44,085 nucleotides of DNA, from positions 1 through 44,085 of the IMG/VR virus record IMGVR_UViG_3300047323_000240; one strand, given 5' to 3'. A program made the position numbers and the translations under genes. This document shows positions 8,033-14,734 of the stretch, in pieces; position 1 is the stretch's first letter; every line of letters begins with the position of its first letter. The notes under the pieces are model-generated. The model searched no databases and was not told the DNA's origin. It saw nothing but the letters and a program-made list of their open reading frames with translations. The stretch comes from a virus.

Positions 8033-8305
8033 TCACCCATGCAACTCCACATACCCTTTTTCAACATCGTATTTAAGATGCTTGGTCAATGAGAACTGTG
8101 GATCTGCTTCGTCAAACCGCCGCTTGATCATTGACTGATACTCACCAACGGTCATGCCATCAACCAGTTCTCTGTTGATATTGAAACCTGAGCAGTTGGT
8201 GCCAGAGTCAGAGCCGCGCCTGTTAGTTTTGCCGACGATTTTGATGATGTAATGCGGGTTATCGCTGATATCAAATGCTGCAATGTTATTGCCGTTAACA
8301 ACCAT
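8033..8305 (-). CDS. Hypothetical early protein
   Basis: 90 residues, mixed charge (start MVVNGNNIAAFDISDNPHYI). Contains a repeated short beta pattern and a C-terminal DVEKGYVELHG. No recognised domain. Second or third gene of the pL operon after N. Confidence 0.55.
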   Translation of the reverse strand: MVVNGNNIAAFDISDNPHYIIKIVGKTNRRGSDSGTNCSGFNINRELVDGMTVGEYQSMIKRRFDEADPQFSLTKHLKYDVEKGYVELHG

Positions 8306-8405
8306 ATCGCCCCCAGCGGGTTTGCTTATATCAGTTTACGTAGTTCTTCTTCAGAAGATTCAAGCTTTTCAATGCGTCCCTAAGAATTATGTATGAAGTC
8401 TCACT

Positions 8406-8582
8406 CTATCGGCCGTCATCACTTTGATGTAGGTTTTGAGGTCGGTTGTAATAGGCCTCAATTTCATCACCAAGGATATTTTTTAACTGAAACCTGATCT
8501 TATCTATTTCGTACAAGACCAACCGTATTTCCCGACGTCGATCATCATTCATAAATTCATCTCTGCAAAGCAAAGAAAGCAT
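8406..8582 (-). CDS. Small hypothetical early protein (58 aa)
   Basis: 58 residues if read from the ATG at 8582, or 48 from the ATG at 8552. Neither has a strong ribosome site. Charged and helical (RREIRLVLYEIDKIRFQLKN). Lies directly downstream of N. Coding is likely but not certain. Confidence 0.4.
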   Translation of the reverse strand: MLSLLCRDEFMNDDRRREIRLVLYEIDKIRFQLKNILGDEIEAYYNRPQNLHQSDDGR

Positions 8583-8609
8583 TCTGCCAAAAATTTCCGG
8601 TTTGATGAA

Positions 8610-8870
8610 TTAGATAAGTGGGATCGACTTGCCGCGCATTTTCTGTCGGGCGTTGGTTATCTGCCCGTATGGGTTATTCACCTTCCGGTACTCAGGATCC
8701 TCGCGAGTCACAAACTCAGGATCAGCCTTAACGCGCCAGTTCGGTGCTGTAACTGCTCTCAGAACCCGGTCAGTGCAGCCAGTCACTGATGTATTGCGCT
8801 CAGCTGCACGTTGAGCCCTGCGGCGATTTCTGGCGTTATCAGAGGCCAGATAGGTCATTACGATTGTCAT
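8610..8870 (-). CDS. N: N-like transcription antiterminator (arginine-rich motif)
   Basis: 86 residues. The start MTIVMTY followed by NARNRRRAQRAAERN (residues 12-26) is the arginine-rich RNA-binding motif of lambdoid N proteins. P22 N has a similar start and motif. The rest is weakly ordered, as expected for N. It is the first gene after pL, downstream of a boxA and boxB hairpin, with a strong GGAGGTAAGT start site. It should bind boxB RNA and make RNA polymerase ignore the terminators in both early operons. The call rests on the motif plus location. Sequence identity to known N proteins is low. Confidence 0.8.
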   Translation of the reverse strand: MTIVMTYLASDNARNRRRAQRAAERNTSVTGCTDRVLRAVTAPNWRVKADPEFVTREDPEYRKVNNPYGQITNARQKMRGKSIPLI

Positions 8871-9032
8871 ACTTACCTCCGTTAATTGGCTTAGGTGTTA
8901 CCAACAAGTAGGGATTTCCTTGATGCTTCTAACAGCAATCGATTGGGGAAGTGATAAACGTCTTTCGACTGTCAAATCCTTATCCACAAGGCCTTTGTTT
9001 TGTTGGTAACCCAAAGCCAACTTCACTTTGGT

Positions 9033-9077
9033 TTCCCGCATTTCGGCGGGAACAAACCCCATCAATGTTAAAGAGCA
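9033..9077 (-). promoter_or_regulatory. nutL: boxA and boxB for N antitermination
   Basis: Minus strand: boxA TGCTCTTTAACA (9066-9077), identical to the rRNA-operon boxA. After 13 bases comes boxB, TTCCCGC-CGAAAT-GCGGGAA (9033-9052), a perfect 7-base stem. The loop CGAAAT and its closing C-G pair also occur in nutR. Located between pL and N. Confidence 0.85.
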
Positions 9078-9117
9078 TCGGCTTCCTGCCGGTCAGTGCG
9101 TCCTGCTGATGGGATGA

Positions 9118-9146
9118 ATAATACATATCGTACTGAATGCGGTCAA
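9118..9146 (-). promoter_or_regulatory. pL early leftward promoter
   Basis: TTGACC, 17-base spacer, TATTAT on the minus strand. It overlaps two of the three left operator repeats, so repressor binding would block it. Confidence 0.8.
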
Positions 9147-9190
9147 TACAAAATGTACTGTAAATTATCGAATTAAAACGATATGTATGA
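9120..9190. promoter_or_regulatory. Left operator region, three repressor sites
   Basis: Three related 15-base repeats at 9120-9134 (AATACATATCGTACT), 9145-9159 (AATACAAAATGTACT) and 9176-9190 (weaker, opposite orientation). They match the repeats between cI and cro. Partly palindromic, as expected for dimer binding by CI and Cro. Confidence 0.75.
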
Positions 9191-9221
9191 TTTTGATGGG
9201 GTTTTATTTTCTAAAGGCAAT

Positions 9222-9246
9222 AAAAAACCCGCTCAAGGCGGGTTTA
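9222..9246 (-). terminator. Terminator of the cI transcript
   Basis: AAACCCGC / GCGGGTTT stem with a CTTGA loop, running into T6 on the minus strand, just past cI. Confidence 0.8.
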
Positions 9247-9263
9247 TAGGTGGCGAGGGTAGG

Positions 9264-9926
9264 TTACAAACCTTCCCATTTCGCCTCAATGACGACGCCG
9301 ATGATTCGACAGTTGCCATTTATAGAGATCATGTTGTAGGAGGGATTCAGCGGTTTAAGGTACTTATTACCCGCATCAACAATGTAGCGCTTGAAAGTCG
9401 CTTCATTATCGGAGTCTAATTTGGCAACCACCAGGCGGCCATTGGTTGCCTCTATACTCGGATCAACCAAGATAATCATCCCTTCAGGGATACTGAGTCC
9501 AGAGGGGGATGTCATTGAGTCGCCCCTAACTTCCAGCCAGAATGATTTCTCATCTGCATTGGCAGTCGTCTCGGGCCACTTGTCAATCTCATTAATTGAA
9601 TAAGGCTCAATAGCCTCTGCCCATTGGCCTGCGCTTACCCAGCTTATCAAGGGATATCTTTTTGCTTCGATATGCGGCCTAGGCTTAACAGCGTTACCCT
9701 GTCCTTCATCGGGCCAGTTAACCGTTCCATCTGCATTTAAAACCAACTCCTTTAGGCCAATCACTTTCATGATTGAAGCTATCTCTTCAACGCTTGGTTG
9801 CCTACGCCCATTTAGCCAGTGCCCTATTGCGCCTTGAGTTTTGCCAATAGCTTCCGCGAGGCGATCCTGGGTAATCCCCGCCTCTTTCATTTTGGATTTA
9901 GCTAGTTCGTTCCACGTCTTTTTCAT
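9264..9926 (-). CDS. cI: CI-type prophage repressor, LexA-like (S24 peptidase)
   Basis: 220 residues from the ATG at 9926. The track start 14 residues upstream lies in the operator and is rejected. Residues 17-42 form a helix-turn-helix (TQDRLAEAIGKTQGAIGHWL). The C-terminal S24 domain has an Ala99-Gly100 self-cleavage site (SAGQW), Ser137 (GDSM) and Lys179 (TFKRY). It should keep the prophage silent and be destroyed with RecA help under SOS stress. Divergent from cro, with operator sites on both sides of the gene. Confidence 0.95.
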   Translation of the reverse strand: MKKTWNELAKSKMKEAGITQDRLAEAIGKTQGAIGHWLNGRRQPSVEEIASIMKVIGLKELVLNADGTVNWPDEGQGNAVKPRPHIEAKRYPLISWVSAGQWAEAIEPYSINEIDKWPETTANADEKSFWLEVRGDSMTSPSGLSIPEGMIILVDPSIEATNGRLVVAKLDSDNEATFKRYIVDAGNKYLKPLNPSYNMISINGNCRIIGVVIEAKWEGL

Positions 9927-9932
9927 CCACCG

Positions 9933-9961
9933 ATTATTACGGAGTGTATTAACTGTGACAA
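9933..9961 (-). promoter_or_regulatory. pRM maintenance promoter for cI
   Basis: TTGTCA, 17 bases, AATAAT (or 16 bases, TAATAA) on the minus strand. The predicted start is at or within a base or two of the cI ATG, so the maintenance mRNA may be leaderless, as in lambda. One operator site covers the -10. Confidence 0.55.
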
Positions 9962-10010
9962 CGCACAAAGTGTATTAATCCTCTTGCTTTATTTAAGTAC
10001 GAAATGTATT
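9936..10010. promoter_or_regulatory. Right operator region, three repressor sites
   Basis: Repeats at 9936-9950, 9962-9976 and 9996-10010, all sharing AATACA on the minus strand. The last, AATACATTTCGTACT, is closest to the left-operator consensus and overlaps the pR -10. The first overlaps the pRM -10. Confidence 0.75.
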
Positions 10011-10012
10011 AT
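9984..10012 (+). promoter_or_regulatory. pR early rightward promoter
   Basis: TTGCTT, 17-base spacer, TATTAT ahead of cro. The strongest right-operator repeat overlaps the -10 hexamer. The same -10 sequence and spacing occur in pL. Confidence 0.75.
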
Positions 10013-10040
10013 TCAGCAATTACCCAACATGGAGAACCGT

Positions 10041-10256
10041 ATGAGCAACTTACGGAAGTGCCGGGAGGCAATGAAGCTTTCCCAGTCCGCTCTAGCGGAC
10101 ATCGTTGGTTGCACTCAGGGAGCTATTGGTCATTGGGAGTCAGGTCGCCGAAGTCCAGATCTGAAAACATGCCGCCAGCTCGTTGATGCCCTCAACGGAT
10201 TAGGTGCTGAGGTTGGTCTGGATGATGTCTTCCCTCCGGAACTAAACGCAGCATAA
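10041..10256 (+). CDS. cro: Cro-like repressor
   Basis: 71 residues from the ATG at 10041, chosen because GGAG lies seven bases upstream. In-frame starts at 9984 and 10029 are less suitable because pR lies over the first. Residues about 12-35 are a helix-turn-helix (LSQSALADIVGCTQGAIGHW) nearly identical in its recognition part to that of CI (KTQGAIGHW). That agrees with both proteins binding the same operators. First gene of the pR operon. Confidence 0.9.
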   Translation: MSNLRKCREAMKLSQSALADIVGCTQGAIGHWESGRRSPDLKTCRQLVDALNGLGAEVGLDDVFPPELNAA

Positions 10257-10263
10257 GCACCAC

Positions 10264-10307
10264 CGCTCTTTAAAACTCTGAAGCCGCTCCCACCGAAATG
10301 TCGGAGC
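10264..10307 (+). promoter_or_regulatory. nutR: boxA and boxB for N antitermination
   Basis: boxA CGCTCTTTAAAA (10264-10275), ten bases, then boxB GCTCCCAC-CGAAAT-GTCGGAGC (10286-10307), an 8-base stem with one C-C mismatch. The CGAAAT loop is identical to nutL. Located just after cro, as in lambda. Confidence 0.85.
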
Positions 10308-10330
10308 AAAACCCACGTGACTTGCTCACC

Positions 10331-10344
10331 GCAAAGTCACGCAA
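10331..10344 (-). promoter_or_regulatory. CII-binding site (pRE)
   Basis: Minus strand TTGC-GTGACT-TTGC, the exact TTGC-N6-TTGC pattern bound by lambda CII, placed between cro and cII and pointing at cI. The matching -10 is poor, as expected for an activator-dependent promoter. The site lies in the right arm of an 8-base inverted repeat (10316-10323 / 10334-10341). Confidence 0.7.
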
Positions 10345-10370
10345 TTACTTAACCAACAAAGGAATTTTAC

Positions 10371-10673
10371 ATGATGGAAATTGCAACCTATCGCAAAAAA
10401 GCAAGAGAGATTGAAAGCCAGTTACTGAACAAACTGGCTGAACGTGGACAGGGAACATTAGCGAAGGTACTTGAGCTGGACGATGCAGCTGTAAGCCGAA
10501 TGAAGAGACCATCAGGAAAGCAGCGTCACAGCTTCTTCCAGTTGATGAGCCTGGCAATGGCTTATCTGGATGTGGTGTCGCCGGAATCGGAAGTGGCGAA
10601 AAGTCTGTTGCGGATAGAGCAGCTACTGACAAAAGAAAAAGCCCCGAGCTGCGCGAACAGCTTCGAGGCCTGA
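10371..10673 (+). CDS. cII: CII-like transcription activator
   Basis: 100 residues. It resembles lambda CII: an N-terminal helix with ALRIESALLNK-like text (KAREIESQLLNKLAERG), an HTH (TLAKVLELDDAAVSRMKR), then a helical C-terminus. It should activate cI, int and antisense-Q promoters during lysogeny establishment. TTGC-N6-TTGC sites are present between cro and cII and inside Q. AAGGA lies seven bases before the first of two adjacent Met codons. The 3' end is covered by an antisense RNA. Confidence 0.88.
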   Translation: MMEIATYRKKAREIESQLLNKLAERGQGTLAKVLELDDAAVSRMKRPSGKQRHSFFQLMSLAMAYLDVVSPESEVAKSLLRIEQLLTKEKAPSCANSFEA

Positions 10674-10699
10674 TAGCAATTAGCGAACACTAATAACTG
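10634..10699 (-). ncRNA. oop: OOP-like antisense RNA to the cII 3' end
   Basis: A predicted leftward transcript of about 66 bases. It starts after a promoter between cII and O and ends at a GC-rich hairpin (10641-10670) followed by T5 on the minus strand. About 40 bases are antisense to the end of cII. Lambda OOP is 77 bases with the same placement, and there it guides cleavage of cII mRNA. Based only on promoter, terminator and location. Confidence 0.6.
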
Positions 10700-10705
10700 G
10701 AGAAA

Positions 10706-10734
10706 AGTATGCCAGGAATAACTGGATATGTAAA
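10706..10734 (-). promoter_or_regulatory. pO promoter for the OOP-like RNA
   Basis: Minus strand TTTACA (10729-10734), 17 bases, CATACT (10706-10711), between cII and O. Confidence 0.6.
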
Positions 10735-10751
10735 CAGTGTCGAGGTCTATC

Positions 10752-11540
10752 ATGAGTAATCTCGCACGCGACAATGTATTACCTTTCAAGCCCGACCTGC
10801 GGGCAGTGGAGCAACGAGTGGCAGATACCGATGACGGTTTCATGCGCGTAGCTAACGAGCTTACAGATAGCATCTTGAAGGCGGATTTATCCATCCGCCA
10901 GATGAAGATAATGCTGGCTATCATGCGTAAGACATACGGTTTCAACAAGTCTCTGGACCGCATCACCAATACGCAGATAGCTGCTATGACAGGGATTCAT
11001 CATACGCATGTGTGCTCAGCTAAGCGCCAGTTAATCAACAGAGGATTGTTGGTTAGCAACGGTTCTAAGATCGGGATTAACAAGCACATCTCGCAGTGGG
11101 ATAAAGAGTTTAGCCAAGATAGCGAACCATTAGCTGAAGCGGCTAACCAAACATTAGCCAACTCAGCTAATACCCATTCGCCAAAACAGCTAAACACAAA
11201 AGACAATATTCAAAAGACAAAAGACATAACTAATACCCCTGTAGTCCCCACCGCAAAAAAGGCTTCCAAGCCAGAGGCAAAATCGACCCAGTTGCCGAAA
11301 GATTTTTCCCCATCTGAAAAGCACCAGGAAATGGCTAAAGAGCTGGGTATTAATCTCGATCGCGAATTTACCAAGTTCGTCGATTACAACCTTGCGAAAG
11401 GCAACAAGTACAAAGTTTGGGATGCAGCTCTGAATAACTGGCTGCGGCGCTCTGCTGAATTTAGCGGCCGGCAACCTTCGAGGGGAGTATCTCAACCGTC
11501 CCGACCAATGAATCACATTCCGGAGGGCTTCACAGGATGA
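10752..11540 (+). CDS. O: Replication initiation protein O
   Basis: 262 residues from the ATG at 10752 (GAGG upstream). The N-terminal DNA-binding half (residues about 25-115, GFMRVANELTDSILKADLS... YGFNKSLDRITNTQIA) is the lambda O type. The linker around 125-160 is coded by the iteron region. The C-terminus (residues about 190-245) would contact the helicase loader. O binds the iterons to start replication. It is followed by the DnaC-like gene with a 4-base overlap. Confidence 0.92.
   Translation: MSNLARDNVLPFKPDLRAVEQRVADTDDGFMRVANELTDSILKADLSIRQMKIMLAIMRKTYGFNKSLDRITNTQIAAMTGIHHTHVCSAKRQLINRGLLVSNGSKIGINKHISQWDKEFSQDSEPLAEAANQTLANSANTHSPKQLNTKDNIQKTKDITNTPVVPTAKKASKPEAKSTQLPKDFSPSEKHQEMAKELGINLDREFTKFVDYNLAKGNKYKVWDAALNNWLRRSAEFSGRQPSRGVSQPSRPMNHIPEGFTG
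11110..11194 (+). promoter_or_regulatory. Replication origin, four iterons inside gene O
   Basis: Four 18-base partly palindromic repeats: 11110-11127, 11130-11147, 11154-11171 and 11177-11194. The shared pattern is TTAGCCAAnNNAGCTAAc, with TTCGCC in the fourth. Starts are 20, 24 and 23 bases apart. An A-rich stretch follows (11191-11240). Number, length and placement match the lambda origin layout. Confidence 0.75.
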
Positions 11541-12265
11541 GCGCACATAACCTACTGAAACGCCTGCAGGCTTCAATGCCTCCCGGCGTGCAACCGAAGT
11601 TTACCACTGGCGAGGAGTGGAAAGCATGGCAGGAAGAGCAGGGCCGGATTTCTTCTCAGCGCGTTGCCGAACGAAATCGACTTACCCGGCTTCAGGCTGT
11701 TCTCGGGCGCTCAGGCATTCAGGGGCTTCACCAGTCCTGCACCTTTCAGAACTACAACGCTGAGCTACCAGGCCAACAGCACGCACTTGGAATGGCAAAG
11801 CAATACGCATTCCAGTTTGGTAATGGCTTTGGTGGATTCATCTTCAGCGGCGGTTGCGGCACTGGAAAGAACCACCTGGCGGCCGCGATCGGCAATCAGC
11901 TGCTTTCAAAGGGCCAGTCGGTGCTCGTTGTTACCGTTCCTGACCTGATGATGCGCTTTCGTGAAACGTACCAGGATGGCGCCCGACTGACTGAGTCAGA
12001 CCTGATGAAAGACCTATGCAATGTTGACCTGCTGGTGCTCGATGATATTGGCGTACAACGAGGCAACAAAAACGAGGAAGTGGTGCTTTTCCAGATCGTG
12101 GATAACCGCCTGAGCAACCGTAAGGCTGTCGGCATGCTGACTAATCTGGACGAGAAGGGCATGACCGAAGTGCTGACCGAGCGGATCATGGACCGGATGA
12201 AAATGGACGGAGGCATGTGGATTAACTTCGACTGGTCTAGTTACCGTAGCCAGGTGAAATCATAA
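11537..12265 (+). CDS. DnaC-like helicase loader (replication protein P)
   Basis: 242 residues. AAA+ ATPase of the DnaC/IstB type: Walker A GGCGTGKN (105-112), Walker B LLVLDD (165-170), sensor-like TNLD and arginine-rich RIMDRMK near 200-215. It would load host DnaB onto the O-bound origin. Differs from lambda P, which is not an ATPase. Start overlaps the O stop (ATGA). Confidence 0.92.
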   Translation: MSAHNLLKRLQASMPPGVQPKFTTGEEWKAWQEEQGRISSQRVAERNRLTRLQAVLGRSGIQGLHQSCTFQNYNAELPGQQHALGMAKQYAFQFGNGFGGFIFSGGCGTGKNHLAAAIGNQLLSKGQSVLVVTVPDLMMRFRETYQDGARLTESDLMKDLCNVDLLVLDDIGVQRGNKNEEVVLFQIVDNRLSNRKAVGMLTNLDEKGMTEVLTERIMDRMKMDGGMWINFDWSSYRSQVKS

Positions 12266-12447
12266 TTTTTGCCATTGGAGGTTTTTATATTACTTACAGG
12301 CCATCACTCGTAATAGCTGTATTTAAATTGTTTTTTGGAGCAATTGACGCATGCAAGGCTATGAAATGATTATCACACCGATAACAAGAGTGGCTGTATT
12401 GCGGCTTGTGAAATAACCAATACCCTACTGGAACACAGGAGCAATTC
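12266..12447. other. Gene-free stretch before the nin region
   Basis: AT-rich. I see only a 21-codon reading frame (ATG at 12351) without a well-placed ribosome site, and no clear terminator or promoter. Confidence 0.4.
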
Positions 12448-12627
12448 GTGACAGCTGATGTAATCCCATTAAAACCCCGCCAAGACCACCTATCCGAAGT
12501 CAGCAATGCACTGTTGCTGCTGAAAGTGATGGTTGCCCAAAATCACAGCCCGGTGCTAATCAGCGAAATACTGATGAAAGCAGAGCATGAACTCGCTTTG
12601 CACAGGGAGCAGGTTAAAAGGAGGTAG
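12448..12627 (+). CDS. Small hypothetical protein (59 aa)
   Basis: 59 residues from a GTG at 12448 with AGGAG six bases upstream (MTADVIPLKPRQDHLSEVSN at the start). Helical C-terminal half. Its last codons carry the ribosome site of ninB (AAGGAGG). No family recognised. Confidence 0.6.
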   Translation: MTADVIPLKPRQDHLSEVSNALLLLKVMVAQNHSPVLISEILMKAEHELALHREQVKRR

Positions 12628-12630
12628 AGT

Positions 12631-13065
12631 TTGAACAAACAAAGTTACTTTCTGATTGATTCAGAACGACGACGAAACTGCATTGAATTCATCAAGACCC
12701 TGCCAGCCAATCCCGCTTCACCCCTCGTAGTAACCATCCAAGAGAAAACCCGCAGCCTCGACCAGAACGCCAAGCTTTGGGCGACGCTTTCTGACGTCTC
12801 CGATCAGGTTGACTGGCATGGCCGCAAGCTAACCAGCGAAGAATGGAAATGGGTCTTTACCGCGGCGCTGAAAAAGCAGGATGTCGTGCCGGGGATTGAT
12901 GGCGGATTTGTGGTGTTAGGGCAGTCAACCAGCCGCATGACCGTAGGTGAAATGCGGGACTTAATCGAACTAATCAGCGCCTTTGGTGCAGAGCAGGGCG
13001 TCCGCTTCGGTGATGAAGCAGCTGAAGCCTTGCAATGGGCCCGGCGTTACGGGAGAGCAGCATGA
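12631..13065 (+). CDS. ninB: NinB recombination protein
   Basis: 144 residues from a TTG start with GGAGG at 12620-12624. NinB (lambda Orf) is a recombination mediator that binds single-stranded DNA and partly replaces RecFOR. The family signature is seen in TRSLDQNAKLWATLSDVSDQ and HGRKLTSEEWKWVFTAALKK. Length matches lambda NinB (146). First conserved gene of the nin region. Overlaps the next start by 4 bases. Confidence 0.93.
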   Translation: MNKQSYFLIDSERRRNCIEFIKTLPANPASPLVVTIQEKTRSLDQNAKLWATLSDVSDQVDWHGRKLTSEEWKWVFTAALKKQDVVPGIDGGFVVLGQSTSRMTVGEMRDLIELISAFGAEQGVRFGDEAAEALQWARRYGRAA

Positions 13066-13325
13066 GCAAAGTAAAAGTGGCAATCAGTGAAGCTCTGGAA
13101 TCAGGTGAATGGCTTACCGCCAGCGAGATTACGGCCAGGACCCAGTTTGCAGGCCCATCGATAAAAGTAACCCTATCCCGGATGTGCTCTGACAGCCTGG
13201 TTATCAGCAAAGACAATCCCTAGGTCATCGGCGGGTTGCTCTACAAAAAAGGCATCGTCAATTCTGGTTTCGGCATTGGCAACATCGCCCAGCTGGACAA
13301 GCTTCTCCGCGAGGTCAGGCCATGA
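13062..13325 (+). pseudogene. Small winged-helix-like gene interrupted by an amber stop
   Basis: Reads MSKVKVAISEALESGEWLTA for 53 codons, reaches TAG at 13221-13223, then stays open in the same frame (VIGGLLYKKGIVNSGFGIGN...) to a TGA at 13323 that overlaps the next start. The whole frame is 87 codons plus the internal stop. The final overlap, matching its neighbours, shows the intact gene once ended there. The visible part looks like a winged helix (ASEITARTQFAGPSIKVTLS). Either a one-base nonsense mutation or an amber codon read in a suppressor host. Confidence 0.7.
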
Positions 13326-13471
13326 GAAAAGGCAGATATGAGCATTACACCCGTGAGGATGCGGCCAAAATAGCAAAGCTCAGGAAGATAGGCCTCACTT
13401 GGGATGCCATCTCAGAGCGGCTCGGCATCTCAAAACGAACATGCCACAGCCTGTGGGAGAAAGCCAGATGA
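13322..13471 (+). CDS. Small HTH protein (49 aa)
   Basis: 49 residues, basic (start MRKGRYEHYTREDAAKIAKL). Residues 23-45 (IGLTWDAISERLGISKRTCH) are a clear helix-turn-helix. Overlaps both neighbours by 4 bases. Possibly a minor DNA-binding regulator. Confidence 0.65.
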   Translation: MRKGRYEHYTREDAAKIAKLRKIGLTWDAISERLGISKRTCHSLWEKAR

Positions 13472-13674
13472 GCAAATCATGGTTCCACCACTCAGACTGC
13501 ACCACTGAAGAAGCCAGTCAGTTAATCCTCAGCTACACCGCCCGCAACATCAAAACCGAAAAGCACCTCGCCGCCGACTACAAGTCCTGGACGGTTTGGG
13601 CATTGCTGCCAGAAACCAAATACGAACCGATCCCAAGCAAGCGCTGGGAACAGCCGATATGGAGCCGGGTATGA
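13468..13674 (+). CDS. Hypothetical nin-region protein
   Basis: 68 residues (start MSKSWFHHSDCTTEEASQLI). Rich in Trp and Tyr near the C-terminus. No family recognised with confidence. Four-base overlaps with both neighbours support coding. Confidence 0.6.
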   Translation: MSKSWFHHSDCTTEEASQLILSYTARNIKTEKHLAADYKSWTVWALLPETKYEPIPSKRWEQPIWSRV

Positions 13675-13835
13675 GTGAGCCATATGACAGGGTATGCGCG
13701 GAGTGTGGCCGCCCATTGAGCGAAGACGAAGCACACTGCTGCGACGATTGCGCTGCCTGGATGCTGGAAGGCCCGAACGCCAACATAGCAGGAGGATACG
13801 ATGGCAACAGTCATCAAGCCGCCGAAGAAGCCTAA
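13671..13835 (+). CDS. Small zinc-ribbon protein (54 aa)
   Basis: 54 residues. CAECGRP near residue 9 and HCCDDC near residue 22 form a four-Cys zinc knuckle. Small proteins of this sort are common beside ninG. It overlaps the start of ninG by 35 bases. Confidence 0.65.
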   Translation: MSEPYDRVCAECGRPLSEDEAHCCDDCAAWMLEGPNANIAGGYDGNSHQAAEEA

Positions 13836-14388
13836 GCCGAAGAAATGCAAATGCTGCCCCACCAAGTTCACACCCCGCAACAGCCTTCAGACCGTCTGCT
13901 CTCCCAAATGTGCAATCCAACTCGCTAACCAGCTATCCGAACGCAAACAAAAGCGACAGGAGAAAGCTGAGCGTGCTGCATGGAACAAGCGCAAAGCCGA
14001 TGTTAAGCCGTTAAGCCACTGGATGAACATGACCCAGCGGGCATTTAACGACTACATCAGGGCGCGGGACGGGGAAGTCTGCATCAGTTGCGGCAGCACA
14101 GCGGCGGTCAGCTACCACGCCGGGCATTTCAGAACGACAGCGGCGGCATCTCAGCTCAGGTTCAACGAAGACAACTGTCACAGCCAGTGCTCAGCATGCA
14201 ACGTGCATCACTCTGGCGCTATCAGTCCGTACCGCATCAACCTCATATCGAAAATCGGCCTTCAGCGCGTCATAGCGCTCGAATCTGACAACAACCCTCA
14301 CCGATACACCCGTGAAGAACTGGACTCGCTACGTGCGAAATACAGGGCTTTGCTGCGGGAAATTATTAAGCAAAAGGAGGCGGCATGA
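13801..14388 (+). CDS. ninG: NinG recombination protein (Rap)
   Basis: 195 residues. NinG/Rap is a structure-specific endonuclease for recombination intermediates. Conserved features: CKCCPTKFTPRNSLQTVCSPKC (two CxxC pairs, residues 16-36), RARDGEVCISCG, AGHFRTTAAASQLRFNEDN and CNVHHSG. The Cys/His arrangement is HNH-like. GGAGG precedes the ATG at 13801. Four-base overlap with the next gene. Confidence 0.95.
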   Translation: MATVIKPPKKPKPKKCKCCPTKFTPRNSLQTVCSPKCAIQLANQLSERKQKRQEKAERAAWNKRKADVKPLSHWMNMTQRAFNDYIRARDGEVCISCGSTAAVSYHAGHFRTTAAASQLRFNEDNCHSQCSACNVHHSGAISPYRINLISKIGLQRVIALESDNNPHRYTREELDSLRAKYRALLREIIKQKEAA

Positions 14389-14603
14389 TCAAGCCGGTAT
14401 ATGGCATAAGTGGACCATTAACTGACGCCAACTTTAACATTTTGCGAATGAACAGAAGGCAGGCTCAAGCAGAAGCAGATCGCCTTGCAAGAGACACCAT
14501 TAAACGTGGCTGGTCAAATATCGCGAAGGGCTTCGTATTTGACGCTGGGGATTATTATCGACTTTCAGTAGCGGTCAGCTCTATTAACAGGAGGATTGCA
14601 TGA
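14385..14603 (+). CDS. Hypothetical nin-region protein
   Basis: 72 residues (start MIKPVYGISGPLTDANFNIL), helical and basic in the middle (RRQAQAEADRLARDTIKRGW). No family recognised. Overlaps ninG and the next small gene by 4 bases each. Confidence 0.6.
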   Translation: MIKPVYGISGPLTDANFNILRMNRRQAQAEADRLARDTIKRGWSNIAKGFVFDAGDYYRLSVAVSSINRRIA

Positions 14604-14734
14604 CCGATTACCTCAGAACCAAGTGGCTTCACCTTCGCATGTACCGCCCCAAAGCCAGTTTCATGCTGGATTACAAAATCCTCCGCAACACAGCAAAGCT
14701 AATGGGAGCCAGAAATGAGCGTACGCGAGCTTAA
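14600..14734 (+). CDS. Small basic protein (44 aa)
   Basis: 44 residues (start MTDYLRTKWLHLRMYRPKAS), strongly basic. ATG at 14600 follows GGAGG and overlaps the previous stop. Its end overlaps the start of Q by 20 bases. Function unknown. Confidence 0.5.
   Translation: MTDYLRTKWLHLRMYRPKASFMLDYKILRNTAKLMGARNERTRA

Noticed and set aside
11110-11194. CRISPR-like short repeats
   Set aside because: Four repeats with 2-6 base spacing inside O match iterons. There are no spacers and no cas genes in the window.
12351-12416. 21-codon frame before the nin region
   Set aside because: Too short and without a well-placed ribosome site. Cannot be supported.
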